35,494 nt of DNA from Steroidobacter sp. (GTDB lineage: Bacteria; Pseudomonadota; Gammaproteobacteria; Steroidobacterales; Steroidobacteraceae), in NCBI RefSeq assembly GCF_016790065.1, contig NZ_JAEUPY010000838.1:1-35494 (forward strand), in the 5' to 3' direction. Position numbers and translations under genes: made by a program. Under the pieces are notes generated by a model. It was not told the origin of the DNA and did not search any database. It saw only the letters and a program-made list of their open reading frames with translations. Positions 8,039 to 15,840 of this stretch are shown piece after piece; position 1 is the first letter of the stretch, and every line of letters starts with the position of its first letter.

Positions 8039-9829
8039 ATGAATCCCGTCGTCAACATCGCCGCGTACAAGTTCCTGCCGCTCGACAACCTCAGGGGGTT
8101 GCGGGCTCGCTTGCAGCAGTTGTGTGCCAAAGAAGAGCTGAAAGGCAGCATTTTGCTCAGCCCGGAAGGCATCAATCTGTTCGTGGCCGGCGGCGAACAG
8201 CCGATCGAACAGCTGCTGGCCGAACTGCGCAGTTGGCAGGGGCTCGCGGATTTGCAGCCGAAGTTCAGTCATACCGATCATCAGCCGTTCCGCCGCATGT
8301 TGGTGCGGATCAAGAAAGAGATCATTGCGTTCGGCGTGCCGGGGATCGATCCGGCGAGGCGCACGTCGCCGAAGCTGGCGGCGGCGCAGTTGAAGCAGTG
8401 GCTGGACGAAGGCAAACCAATCACGCTGCTGGATACGCGTAACGACTACGAGATCAAGCTCGGCACGTTCAAGAACGCGCTACCGATTGGCATCGATCAT
8501 TTCCGTAACTTTCCTGAAGCGGTGGCGAAACTGCCGGAACAGTTGAAGGAACAAACGGTAGTGATGTTCTGCACTGGCGGCATCCGCTGCGAGAAAGCCG
8601 GGCCGTTCATGGAGCAGGCAGGCTTCAAGAATATTCTGCAGCTCGACGGTGGCATCCTGAAATATTTCGAGGACGTCGGCGGCGAGCACTACGACGGCGA
8701 ATGTTTCGTGTTCGATCAACGCGTGGGACTCGACCCGCGGCTCGGCGAGACGCAGTCGACGCAATGCTTTGAATGCCAATCGCCGCTGACGGAAGCAGAG
8801 CAAGCCCATCCGCATTATGTGTGGGGCAAGTCGTGTCCGTACTGCTTCAAGACACCGGCCGAGCAGATGGCAGCCAACATCGCTCAGCGGCACGAAGTCA
8901 TCCAGCGATTGGTGAAGCCGCTGCCGGGCAGTCAGCCGTACGATCATTTCAGACCGGTGAATGTGCCAGCGGATTGCGATGGCGAGACCATCGTCGAAGT
9001 GCTGTACCGCGTGGTTCGATACATTCCCGTTGAAGTCTGGGTACAGAAGTGCGCGGACGGTTTGATCCTGACTGCAGACCACCAGCCGGTCGCCGCCACG
9101 CATCGAGTGAAGTTTGGCGAACGTTATTTGCATCGTTTGCCAGCCGTGATCGAGCCGGCTGTGAACATGGATGTGCGCATCCTTTACGAAGATGAAGCAC
9201 TCGTCGTCGTGAACAAGCCGGCGCCGCTGCCCATCCACTCGGGCGGACGTTTTTATCGCAACACGCTGCAATGGTTGTTGTTCGACGTGTACGCGCCCCA
9301 GAAACTGCGACCGGCGCATCGCCTCGATGCGAACACCACCGGCGTGCAGGTCTTCACACGCACTCGCCACTTCGCGGGCCGCGTGCAGGATCAGTTCGCG
9401 CAGACGCAGGTTGAAAAGGTTTACCTCGTGCGCGTCAACGGTCATCCCGACGCCGACGAGTTCACTTGCACGGCACCGATCAGCAGCGAGCCAGGCAAGC
9501 TCGGCTCACGCAGCGTCGATCCAGTCGCAGGCTTGCCGTCGCACACTGACTTCAAAGTGCTGCAACGATTCGCCGACGGCACAGCGTTGCTCGAAGCACG
9601 CCCCCGCACCGGCCGCACCAATCAGATTCGAATCCATATCGCGCATCTGGGCTGGCCGGTATGCGGCGATCCGGCCTATCTCGTTGGCAGCGAAGTGGGC
9701 GACGTGCAAACGCTCAGCATCGATGCGCCACCGCTGTGCCTGCACGCGGCCAAGATTACATTCAAACATCCGGTGAGCCGCCAGCCTGTGACATTCAAAG
9801 CGCCACCGCCGGCCTGGGCCAGCTCCTAA
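8039..9829 (+). CDS. Fused TrhO-type rhodanese and RluA-family pseudouridine synthase
   Basis: A 596-residue two-enzyme fusion. Residues 1 to about 290 match TrhO/YceA (UPF0176): an N-terminal ferredoxin-like part (NIAAYKFLPL, LLSPEGINLFVAG), a rhodanese domain with the active-site loop CTGGIRCEK (Cys178 and Cys184), and a Cys-rich end (CFECQSPL...CPYCF). TrhO proteins are linked to oxygen-dependent 5-hydroxyuridine formation at tRNA U34. Residues from about 305 to the end are RluA-type: MNVPADCDG-like entry (NVPADCDGETI), DEALVVVNKPAPLPIHSGG, the catalytic motif HRLDANTTG (His427, Asp429), and RTGRTNQIRIH. This class isomerises uridine to pseudouridine in rRNA or tRNA. Both active sites look intact and the frame is continuous through the junction. 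I infer a bifunctional RNA-modification enzyme; which uridine the second domain targets is not visible. There is no ribosome site before the ATG. Confidence 0.92.
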   Translation: MNPVVNIAAYKFLPLDNLRGLRARLQQLCAKEELKGSILLSPEGINLFVAGGEQPIEQLLAELRSWQGLADLQPKFSHTDHQPFRRMLVRIKKEIIAFGVPGIDPARRTSPKLAAAQLKQWLDEGKPITLLDTRNDYEIKLGTFKNALPIGIDHFRNFPEAVAKLPEQLKEQTVVMFCTGGIRCEKAGPFMEQAGFKNILQLDGGILKYFEDVGGEHYDGECFVFDQRVGLDPRLGETQSTQCFECQSPLTEAEQAHPHYVWGKSCPYCFKTPAEQMAANIAQRHEVIQRLVKPLPGSQPYDHFRPVNVPADCDGETIVEVLYRVVRYIPVEVWVQKCADGLILTADHQPVAATHRVKFGERYLHRLPAVIEPAVNMDVRILYEDEALVVVNKPAPLPIHSGGRFYRNTLQWLLFDVYAPQKLRPAHRLDANTTGVQVFTRTRHFAGRVQDQFAQTQVEKVYLVRVNGHPDADEFTCTAPISSEPGKLGSRSVDPVAGLPSHTDFKVLQRFADGTALLEARPRTGRTNQIRIHIAHLGWPVCGDPAYLVGSEVGDVQTLSIDAPPLCLHAAKITFKHPVSRQPVTFKAPPPAWASS

Positions 9830-9907
9830 GGGGCACTTGCCGGCCCGGCGGCGCGCGAGTACGCTTTGCTCCCTTCATTCCCCAACCCAGGAGAGGTCAA
9901 GAGAACT

Positions 9908-9973
9908 ATGACTGTGCGAACCGCGATCTCCGTCGGGTTGATGCCAGCCACTGCAGTCAGCGCTCGCCGCTAA
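9908..9973 (+). CDS. Possible 21-residue leader peptide upstream of rsgA
   Basis: A short frame (MTVRTAISVGLMPATAVSARR) begins 11 nt after the strong purine-rich site AGGAGAGG (9889-9896) and ends at TAA. It precedes a stable hairpin (9984-10001) in the rsgA leader. Ribosome site plus hairpin suggests a translated leader, but the peptide has no recognisable family or biased codon run, so it may also be a decayed gene start or chance. Confidence 0.3.
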   Translation: MTVRTAISVGLMPATAVSARR

Positions 9974-9983
9974 CTTCAGTCAT

Positions 9984-10001
9984 GCCCGCCACGCGGCGGG
10001 C
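9984..10001. repeat. GC-rich hairpin in the rsgA leader
   Basis: A perfect 7-bp inverted repeat GCCCGCC/GGCGGGC around ACGC, 10 nt after the stop of the possible leader peptide. No T-tract follows, so it is not a classic terminator. It could be an mRNA structure or a REP-like palindrome. Confidence 0.45.
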
Positions 10002-10032
10002 CCTGCGTTCACCCCAGCGTCGTAACGCCCGT

Positions 10033-10059
10033 TCCTCACACGAGGAGCGGATGTCGTGT
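10033..10059 (+). promoter_or_regulatory. Mutually exclusive small hairpins upstream of rsgA
   Basis: Two overlapping stems share bases: TCCTC (10033-10037) with GAGGA (10042-10046), or ACACGA (10038-10043) with TCGTGT (10054-10059). The second places a GGAGCGG ribosome-like site and the ATG at 10051 in its loop. That ATG opens a 50-codon frame ending at 10203, overlapping the start of rsgA. The arrangement could couple or gate translation; it may also be chance in GC-rich DNA. Confidence 0.25.
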
Positions 10060-10084
10060 CGCGTTCATTTTTTGGGGTTCACGC

Positions 10085-11143
10085 ATGTCATCTTCCGCTT
10101 TTTCCCTGGCGCGCCTGGGTTGGCGCCCGTTTCATTCCCAACAACTCACGTTACAAGATCTCGAAACCGCTCATCCCGCACGCGTCACCGGCGTGCATCG
10201 TAATGGGCTGGTCGTCATTTCCGAGCAGGGAACGACCACCGTCACCTTGGCACCACGACTGCTAGAAACGCTGGAGCTGCCGATTACCGTCGGCGACTGG
10301 GTGTTGATCGAGAACGATGCGCCTCGCGTGCAACGCGCGATCGCGCCCTATTCCGTCATCAAACGTCAGGCCGCGGGCACCGACCATCGCGTGCAAACCA
10401 TTGCAGCGAATCTGGATACGTTGTTCGTAGTTACCTCCTGTAACGACGACTTCAATCCATCTCGTCTGGAACGCTATCTGGCGGTGGCATTCGAAGCGCA
10501 GGTCGAGCCCGTGATCGTCATCACCAAAGCCGACCTTTGCGACAGTCCGGAGCCGTACATCGAGCAAGCCAACGCATTGGGGACGAGCGCGGCTGTCGTA
10601 GCCGTGAACGCTATCGAAGAGTCGACGGCCGAGAAACTCAGTCAGTGGCTACAACCCGGCCAAACAGTCGCCTTCGTCGGTTCGTCCGGCGTGGGCAAAT
10701 CGACGCTGGTGAACACGCTGATAGGTAAGTCGGCTCAGGACACCAGCGGCATCCGCCAAGACGACAGCAAAGGTCGTCACACCACCACGTCGAGAGAAAT
10801 GTTTGCGCTCGACGACGGCACGTGGGTCATCGACACACCGGGCATGCGAGAGCTGAAGATCGGCGCGGTCGATGCCGGGCTGCGAACCGTGTTCGACAAT
10901 ATCGAAGCGCTCGCCGCGCAATGTCACTTTCGAGATTGCCGACACGAGGCCGAAACAGGTTGTGCTGTCATCGCGGCCATCGAGGCTGGGGAACTCGACT
11001 CACGCCGACTCGCCAGTTACCAAAAGTTACAACGCGAAGCGGCGTTGGCGGGAATGTCGAATCGCGAGCGCCGCGCCCGCGATCGCCACTTCGGCCGCAT
11101 GACCAACTCGGCCATGCGTATCAAGGAGAAGTACAAACGGTAG
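10085..11143 (+). CDS. rsgA: Ribosome small subunit-dependent GTPase A
   Basis: A 352-residue circularly permuted GTPase that acts in late 30S subunit maturation. The N-terminal OB fold (about 30-110) is followed by G4 ITKADLC, then G1 GSSGVGKSTLVN (about 199-210), a switch region DDSKGRHTTT, and G3 DTPGMREL. The C-terminal zinc-binding segment shows Cys280, Cys285, His287 and Cys293 in CHFRDCRHEAETGC, then a basic helix tail (RERRARDRHFGR). All hallmark motifs are present and the length is typical. The start has only a GGGG purine stretch upstream. It is separated from the previous gene by 255 nt holding a possible leader peptide and hairpins. The TAG stop directly abuts the stop codon of the convergent DUF4136 gene with no base between them. 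Confidence 0.95.
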   Translation: MSSSAFSLARLGWRPFHSQQLTLQDLETAHPARVTGVHRNGLVVISEQGTTTVTLAPRLLETLELPITVGDWVLIENDAPRVQRAIAPYSVIKRQAAGTDHRVQTIAANLDTLFVVTSCNDDFNPSRLERYLAVAFEAQVEPVIVITKADLCDSPEPYIEQANALGTSAAVVAVNAIEESTAEKLSQWLQPGQTVAFVGSSGVGKSTLVNTLIGKSAQDTSGIRQDDSKGRHTTTSREMFALDDGTWVIDTPGMRELKIGAVDAGLRTVFDNIEALAAQCHFRDCRHEAETGCAVIAAIEAGELDSRRLASYQKLQREAALAGMSNRERRARDRHFGRMTNSAMRIKEKYKR

Positions 11144-11686
11144 TTACTTCGCCGCCTTATCCGGATACTTCTCCAGGACCGTCGCCACCACTTCGCGCGC
11201 CTCATCCTCATTCAACTCTGCTTTGAGGAATGAGGCGTCGACGGAGCCGCTCCACACTTGCGCGTTCTTCGCAGTGTCGACCACGTCGATGGTGAATGTG
11301 CCGGACTGCTCGGCACGCTTGCCGATGGGCAGGCTGATACCAATACCGCCGCCGATGCCGCCAGAGCCGCCGCCTGCGCCCACACCCACTCTAGGCTTGT
11401 TCTTGGCGACCTCGTGCATGTCGAGCACATAGGTGACGCGGCAGTCGCCCTTCTCTGTCACTTCGCTGTAGCCCTTGGCCTTGAGCTTGGTCATCACTTC
11501 GCTCTTCACCCGCTGCTCGGTGAACGAAGCCGGCTGCTGAGGCGTCGGCAACCATTCGAAGCTCTGGCAATTCGGCAAACCGCTTTCAGCCATATCGACG
11601 CGCACACGCGACGGCGCAGTGGCCGAGCAACCTGCCAACATCGCCACACCCAGCGCCAAACCAGAAGACCACACAACGGTTTTCAT
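11144..11686 (-). CDS. DUF4136 family lipoprotein
   Basis: A 180-residue exported lipoprotein: a signal sequence with lipobox LAGC (Cys20) predicts lipidation. A DUF4136-like body follows: FEWLPTPQQP, then VKSEVMTKLKAKGYSEV and GDCRVTYVLDMHE, a glycine-rich loop (GVGAGGGSGGIGGGIG), then GTFTIDVVDTAKNAQVWSGSVDA. Family members are envelope lipoproteins of unknown role. It is the last gene of the minus-strand operon, 7 nt after the M15-type peptidase gene, so I infer an envelope function linked to that operon. It abuts the convergent rsgA with no spacer. Confidence 0.88.
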   Translation of the reverse strand: MKTVVWSSGLALGVAMLAGCSATAPSRVRVDMAESGLPNCQSFEWLPTPQQPASFTEQRVKSEVMTKLKAKGYSEVTEKGDCRVTYVLDMHEVAKNKPRVGVGAGGGSGGIGGGIGISLPIGKRAEQSGTFTIDVVDTAKNAQVWSGSVDASFLKAELNEDEAREVVATVLEKYPDKAAK

Positions 11687-11693
11687 AACAGCC

Positions 11694-12461
11694 TCAAGGA
11701 TCGTATTCGTAATGCCACGGCTCGTAGGGCGATTCCAGCGGCCCGCGAAAGTTACTGCCAGCCATCGCCGTCTGCAATTTTTTTGTCCAACCGGGCGTAT
11801 CCCAATTGCGTTTGACCGTGGCCGTTTCAGTGGGTGCCACGATGGCCTTGCCCTTCATGATCTGAAAGTCGATGGCTCGCAGTTGGCCGTGTCGAGAAAT
11901 CCCCGGCGCGGCGAGCGGCGCGGCCGTCGGCGGACGCCACTCCGTCAGGAATTGTTTGAAGCGCTGCACTGAAGCGGCCCGCTCGGGCGAGCCGTAGCCC
12001 GGCTTGCCAATTTCGGCCAAGGCTTGCTGGTGCAATGACGCCGCCACTTTTGCCACGGACTTGTTGGAGTTGAAGCGAGTGACTTGCAACTCCAGGCTGC
12101 GCGCTTCGGTATTGGCGTACAAGGTATATCCCGGATTCTGGGCTTCGAAGCGCGCTCTCACTCGCTCCGTCTCCTCGAGCAAGGCTCGATACTCCGGCGA
12201 ACGCGCATGCGCCTGGATGTCGTCCGTCGACCAGCTCCAACGGCTGCGCAGCTCATCGCCCGCGCGTAGATACGCTCGCGCCGCCAGCAACCTGCGCGGC
12301 GTGCCGTCAATTTCTTTCAGCGTCGCCGCCACCTTCTCGGGCAGGCTGGCGGCAATGTGTTGCAAATAGCTATCGAGCGCAGCGTCGCTCGAGGCGCACG
12401 CGAACTGCAGCGGCGCAAGCAGCACAGCGACCAGAGTCACGATGCCGATGCGCCTCAGCAT
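11694..12461 (-). CDS. Exported M15-like (D-Ala-D-Ala carboxypeptidase-type) protein
   Basis: 255 residues from the ATG at 12461; a GTG at 12464 directly before it is an alternative that overlaps the upstream stop by 4 nt. The signal peptide ends near ACAS. The middle is helical and charged, without a family I recognise. The C-terminal 80 residues carry the zinc signature of VanY-type M15 peptidases: SRHGQLRAIDF (His then Asp seven residues later) and EPWHYEY (catalytic Glu and third ligand His). M15 enzymes trim peptidoglycan stem peptides in the periplasm. I infer a wall-acting or wall-sensing hydrolase, but overall similarity outside the motifs is not evident, so the activity is only probable. 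The gene sits in a LiaF/LytS/LytTR operon, which supports a wall role. Confidence 0.68.
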   Translation of the reverse strand: MLRRIGIVTLVAVLLAPLQFACASSDAALDSYLQHIAASLPEKVAATLKEIDGTPRRLLAARAYLRAGDELRSRWSWSTDDIQAHARSPEYRALLEETERVRARFEAQNPGYTLYANTEARSLELQVTRFNSNKSVAKVAASLHQQALAEIGKPGYGSPERAASVQRFKQFLTEWRPPTAAPLAAPGISRHGQLRAIDFQIMKGKAIVAPTETATVKRNWDTPGWTKKLQTAMAGSNFRGPLESPYEPWHYEYDP

Positions 12462-12784
12462 CACATCGACGGTGTCACGGTCGACGGCGTCTCGACTTCC
12501 TTCTCGATGACGATGGAACCCTTCAGCACCAGCGCGGCAATCGCGCCGATGGCGGCGAGCTGCGGCGCGAGCAAGGTGCCCACGACGCCCAACGTCAACG
12601 GAATGTCGATCAATACTCGACCCTCCTCGTTCTTGATGATCACGCGCCGCACGTTGCCGGCACGGATGATCTCCTTGATCTTGCTCAACAGAGTATCGCC
12701 GCTGAACTGAAATTCTTCTGAACGCGGTGGCTCGTTGCGGGTGGAATGTGTCTCGGTCATGGCAGTGCTTCCTCCGGTACTCAT
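12461..12784 (-). CDS. DUF4342 family protein
   Basis: 107 residues from the ATG at 12784, which has AAGGAG at an 8-nt spacing and overlaps the upstream response-regulator stop by 4 nt. A second in-frame ATG at 12760 also has a good GGAGG site, so the protein may be 99 residues. The body matches DUF4342: EEFQFSGDTLLSKIKEIIRA, then GNVRRVIIKNEEGRVLIDIP and a hydrophobic segment (LTLGVVGTLLAPQLAAIGAI) that may insert in the membrane. The family's role is unknown. Conserved packing between a LytTR regulator and an envelope peptidase suggests membrane-stress function. Confidence 0.85.
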   Translation of the reverse strand: MSTGGSTAMTETHSTRNEPPRSEEFQFSGDTLLSKIKEIIRAGNVRRVIIKNEEGRVLIDIPLTLGVVGTLLAPQLAAIGAIAALVLKGSIVIEKEVETPSTVTPSM

Positions 12785-13521
12785 CCGATCAACTCCTTCA
12801 ACTTGGTGTGTCCCGTGCGCGACATGGGCAGCTTGGTGCCATCCGCGAGGATGGCCAGCCAGCTGTCCTTGCCGTACAGGTCGATGCGCGCCAGGCGTTC
12901 CACGTTCAGGATGAACGAGCGGTGGATACGCACGAAACGCGTGGGATCCAGCTGAGTTTCCAAATCGCTCATGGTTTGCTGCTTGCGCAGCCGCTTGCCG
13001 CCGGCAGCGAACGACAGGTAATCGTCCTGCGCCTCGATGAAGTCGATGCGATCCAGTGGTAAGACATGCACGCGGCCTTCATGACGAATCAGGATGCGCT
13101 CCAGCGTGCGTCCGGGCGGTCGGGCAGAGGCCGACAATTCTTCCGGCGACGGTGCCGGCGTTTTGTTCCGAACTCGTGCGGCCGCTCGCTCTACAGCCGC
13201 AGCCAATCGCGGCGGCTCCACTGGCTTCAGCAAATAATCCACGGCGTGTACTTCGAAAGCGCGCAACGCGAACTCGTCGAAGGCGGTGGTAAAAATCACA
13301 GCAGGCGCGCGTTCGCCCAGCAGCTCCAGCACTTCGAAGCCGGACAGCTTGGGCATCTGGATGTCCAGAAACATCAGATCGGGATTGACCTCTTCAGCCA
13401 GCTTCACCGCTTCGAAACCATTGGCCGCCTGGCCGACGATTTCTATCTCGGGCAGCGTGGCCAGGTGTTCGGCCAGAATGGAGCGGGCCAGGGTTTCATC
13501 GTCGACGATCAACACACGCAC
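12781..13521 (-). CDS. LytTR-type two-component response regulator
   Basis: 246 residues from a GTG at 13521, preceded by AAGGAAG; a much longer frame to 13632 would add a Cys/Arg-rich stretch overlapping the kinase gene and is rejected. The receiver domain has acidic Asp7/Asp8, phospho-acceptor Asp53 in FLDIQMP, and Lys99 in DYLLKP. The C-terminal LytTR DNA-binding domain covers about 140-245 (IDFIEAQDDYLSF, FVRIHRSFILN). It lies 11 nt after the kinase stop, so the two are an operon and almost certainly a cognate pair. LytTR regulators bind direct-repeat sites and often control envelope genes; the neighbouring genes are the obvious candidate targets. Confidence 0.93.
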   Translation of the reverse strand: MRVLIVDDETLARSILAEHLATLPEIEIVGQAANGFEAVKLAEEVNPDLMFLDIQMPKLSGFEVLELLGERAPAVIFTTAFDEFALRAFEVHAVDYLLKPVEPPRLAAAVERAAARVRNKTPAPSPEELSASARPPGRTLERILIRHEGRVHVLPLDRIDFIEAQDDYLSFAAGGKRLRKQQTMSDLETQLDPTRFVRIHRSFILNVERLARIDLYGKDSWLAILADGTKLPMSRTGHTKLKELIG

Positions 13522-13532
13522 TGGAGCTTCCT

Positions 13533-14600
13533 TTAAGTCGTTGCCGTCTGATTGGTAACCGCAGGCAGCAGGATCGACACTCGAAACGCAGTCTCGCCGG
13601 CATCGACATCGACACTGGCACGGTGGCCGCACAATGTTTCCACGCGCGAGCGCACGTTTACCAGGCCGACACCGGTGCTACGCGAAGGCGGTCGATCCGG
13701 ATCGCAAGGATTGGCGACCACCAACTCGAGAAAACCTTCGCGACGCCGCGCCTGGACACACACTTCGCCGCCTTCCAGCAAATGCGCAACGCCGTGATGG
13801 ACCGCATTCTCCACCAGAGGTTGCAACATCAGCGGCGGCACGGCCACATCTTTCACGTCATCGGCGATGTCGAAACTGGCGCGCAATCGATCGCCGAAGC
13901 GCACCTTCTCGATGGCCAGAAAAGTTTCGGCCAACGACACTTCTTCGGCCAATGGAATGGCCTGTTGCCGAGCCAGAGTCAAACTCTTGCGAAAGAACTG
14001 CGCCATTAGAAAACACATCTGACGCGCGGCCTGCGTGTCGTTGCCAATCAGCGCGGCGACCGAGTTCAAGCTGTTGAATAGGAAATGCGGATCGAGCTGT
14101 GCACGCAGCGATTTCAGCTCGGCCTCACGCGCCAGCACTTGCAACTCGAGCGCGCGACGCTCGGCATTGCGTGAGCGTTGAAACGCGCCGGCGAGATAAT
14201 GGCCCAGCACCGCGAGCGACATACCGATGGCCCCGGCGAAAATCAGCAACGGCAGTAAGCCCGCTGCGGATTCAGGATACACCTCGCCTTCAGGCACCAG
14301 CCACATGGCCCACGCGTACGCGATGGCGATCCACACGACCAGCGACACCAGACCTGCAATCGTCCAGATGATGGCCATGCGCGTCACCGGCGTATCGTCC
14401 GCCGGCATGGCCTGCACCACGTACCAGAACGACAACGATTGCAGACCGAGCGCGATAGCTACCGGCACTGCAAATTCCAGCGACCAGGCCAAGGGCGCGT
14501 TGCCGCCGAACACGAACACGACGGTGAGCAGCAGCCCGAACACCACCCACACGCCCAGATACAGCAGCAGGCGGCCGCGGTTTTTGAAAATCGGGTGCAT
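13533..14600 (-). CDS. LytS-family sensor histidine kinase
   Basis: A 355-residue membrane kinase. About four hydrophobic segments fill residues 12-135, with no separate sensory domain. A linker helix follows, then the His_kinase (PF06580-type) box LDPHFLFNSLNS with phospho-acceptor His172. The ATP-binding part has LQPLVENAVHHGV (N box) and GVGLVNVRSRVE (G box). It is the cognate kinase of the downstream LytTR regulator. Its start overlaps the stop of the LiaF-like gene by one base (TAATG). Lacking an extracellular domain, it may sense through the membrane or through the two LiaF-related proteins encoded just upstream; that is inference. Confidence 0.93.
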   Translation of the reverse strand: MHPIFKNRGRLLLYLGVWVVFGLLLTVVFVFGGNAPLAWSLEFAVPVAIALGLQSLSFWYVVQAMPADDTPVTRMAIIWTIAGLVSLVVWIAIAYAWAMWLVPEGEVYPESAAGLLPLLIFAGAIGMSLAVLGHYLAGAFQRSRNAERRALELQVLAREAELKSLRAQLDPHFLFNSLNSVAALIGNDTQAARQMCFLMAQFFRKSLTLARQQAIPLAEEVSLAETFLAIEKVRFGDRLRASFDIADDVKDVAVPPLMLQPLVENAVHHGVAHLLEGGEVCVQARRREGFLELVVANPCDPDRPPSRSTGVGLVNVRSRVETLCGHRASVDVDAGETAFRVSILLPAVTNQTATT

Positions 14601-15466
14601 TAATTTTTGATCTCGACGCCGGCCATCACGATCATGCCTTTGACGATCAGATGTTTGGTCGGCACGACGCTGGTGGGGCGCCGTTTATCGATGAAGCCGG
14701 CCATCAAGGTCGTGACCTCGCTGGTCACGGTCCAATCCGGTGGCACGTAGATTTCTACGCCGCCCCAGAAGGCGAATACTTCGATCACCGCGGTGTCGCC
14801 GACCATGCGTGCGCTGGTGAGATCTAATTTGATGCCGCCCATCACGGCGTTGAGATCGGCGCCGCGGAACGGTCTGGAAACAGGGCGCAGCTCGTGACCG
14901 GAAAGCATTGCGAAGGAGCGCACGTATTCGGACTGATCGCCCGCCGTAGCGCCGGCGAAGTTGTTGGTCGAGCCTGAGTTGGGTGCCGCACCTGGGCTTT
15001 GCGTCGAGCCAGAACTCTGCAAGCCGCTGGTGCCAGTAGTCGTATCAGGCTTCTCGCCACGCGGCGGTCCGCTCAACGAACGAAATACCAGCACACCGCC
15101 CACGAACAACAGGATGCCCGGCAACAACAACTGGCCGAGGCTGACATGAATCCAACCGATCTTGTCGGCGAAGATCCAGAAGCCCACGGTGATCAACACC
15201 CAACCCCAGGCGCGACTGCGCTTGTGTTGCGGATGACGAATCATCGCTACGCCCACTGCCACGAGTGCTAGCGGCCACAGACTGCGCAATACATGTCGCG
15301 CTTCGAACCAACCGAGATTGTCGGCGAGCAGCGTGCCGCCGAGCAGGATGATGAGCACACCGACGATCAGCCGCGTCGAAAACACGTCGTGCTGGCCACG
15401 CTCGGAACGATGGTGCAATGGCCATTCGTGGCGCCGATCGTCGTCCGGGGGCAGGCCCAGATTCAT
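14600..15466 (-). CDS. LiaF-like membrane protein with C-terminal cell-wall-response domain
   Basis: 288 residues. The N-terminal half has four hydrophobic segments (VGVLIILLGGTLLADNLGW onward), typical of the DUF5668/YvqF region. A Ser/Thr/Gly-rich linker follows, then a LiaF-type beta domain near the C-terminus (LNAVMGGIKLDLTSA, VFAFWGGVEIYVPPDW, IVMAGVEIKN). In Bacillus, LiaF holds a two-component kinase off until the wall is stressed. Here the gene is directly upstream of, and translationally coupled to, a LytS-type kinase, so an equivalent modulator role is a reasonable inference. AAGGG precedes the start, which overlaps the previous stop by 4 nt. Confidence 0.82.
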   Translation of the reverse strand: MNLGLPPDDDRRHEWPLHHRSERGQHDVFSTRLIVGVLIILLGGTLLADNLGWFEARHVLRSLWPLALVAVGVAMIRHPQHKRSRAWGWVLITVGFWIFADKIGWIHVSLGQLLLPGILLFVGGVLVFRSLSGPPRGEKPDTTTGTSGLQSSGSTQSPGAAPNSGSTNNFAGATAGDQSEYVRSFAMLSGHELRPVSRPFRGADLNAVMGGIKLDLTSARMVGDTAVIEVFAFWGGVEIYVPPDWTVTSEVTTLMAGFIDKRRPTSVVPTKHLIVKGMIVMAGVEIKN

Positions 15467-15840
15467 GACAGACCCTTGTCCGAAGGGCTCGGCGGCGCCG
15501 GCTCGTCATGACGATGCAGGATGAAACCCAAGCCGGCCGCGATCACGAAGATGGGCCACGCGCCGCCCCAGCCCAAGCCCCACCAATTGAAAATACCGAT
15601 CAGAAAATACAGGCCGGTGGCCAGCATCCACACCCCGCCGACGCGGTCCAAATGGCGGGTCGGCAGCGCCAGGCCCCACGCACCGAACGCAATCAGCAAC
15701 CACGGCAAATATTGCCACCAGCCCACGGGCAGGCCATAGCCGAGGTTGACCGCCAACAGCAGCCCGCCCACCAGCAACAGCAGAATGCCCATCACCAGCC
15801 GGGAGCGGCGCGGCCGGTGCTGTGCGGATTCATCTTTCAT
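15463..15840 (-). CDS. Small LiaI/DUF5668-like membrane protein, first gene of the operon
   Basis: 125 residues from the ATG at 15840, which has GGAG at a 7-nt spacing; a longer frame to 15963 lacks support. A basic N-terminus (MKDESAQHRPRRSR) precedes four hydrophobic segments (LLLLVGGLLLAVNLG, WWQYLPWLLIAFGAWGLAL and two more). It is a short version of the transmembrane half of the next gene, LiaI/DUF5668-like, with no C-terminal domain. I infer a partner of the LiaF-like protein. The stop overlaps the next start by 4 nt (ATGA). It heads a seven-gene minus-strand operon ending at 11144. Confidence 0.8.
   Translation of the reverse strand: MKDESAQHRPRRSRLVMGILLLLVGGLLLAVNLGYGLPVGWWQYLPWLLIAFGAWGLALPTRHLDRVGGVWMLATGLYFLIGIFNWWGLGWGGAWPIFVIAAGLGFILHRHDEPAPPSPSDKGLS

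Noticed and set aside
8480-9445. Minus-strand open frame of 321 codons inside the TrhO-RluA gene
   Set aside because: It lies wholly within a gene whose two catalytic domains are unambiguous, and its His/Arg-rich translation matches nothing known.
10051-10203. 50-codon frame overlapping the start of rsgA as a real gene
   Set aside because: It has a ribosome-like site, but its translation has no family match and it overlaps rsgA by 119 nt; it is kept only as a part of the leader hypothesis.
13522-13632. N-terminal extension of the LytTR regulator
   Set aside because: It overlaps the kinase gene, is Cys/Arg-rich, and a GTG at 13521 with AAGGAAG starts exactly at the receiver domain.
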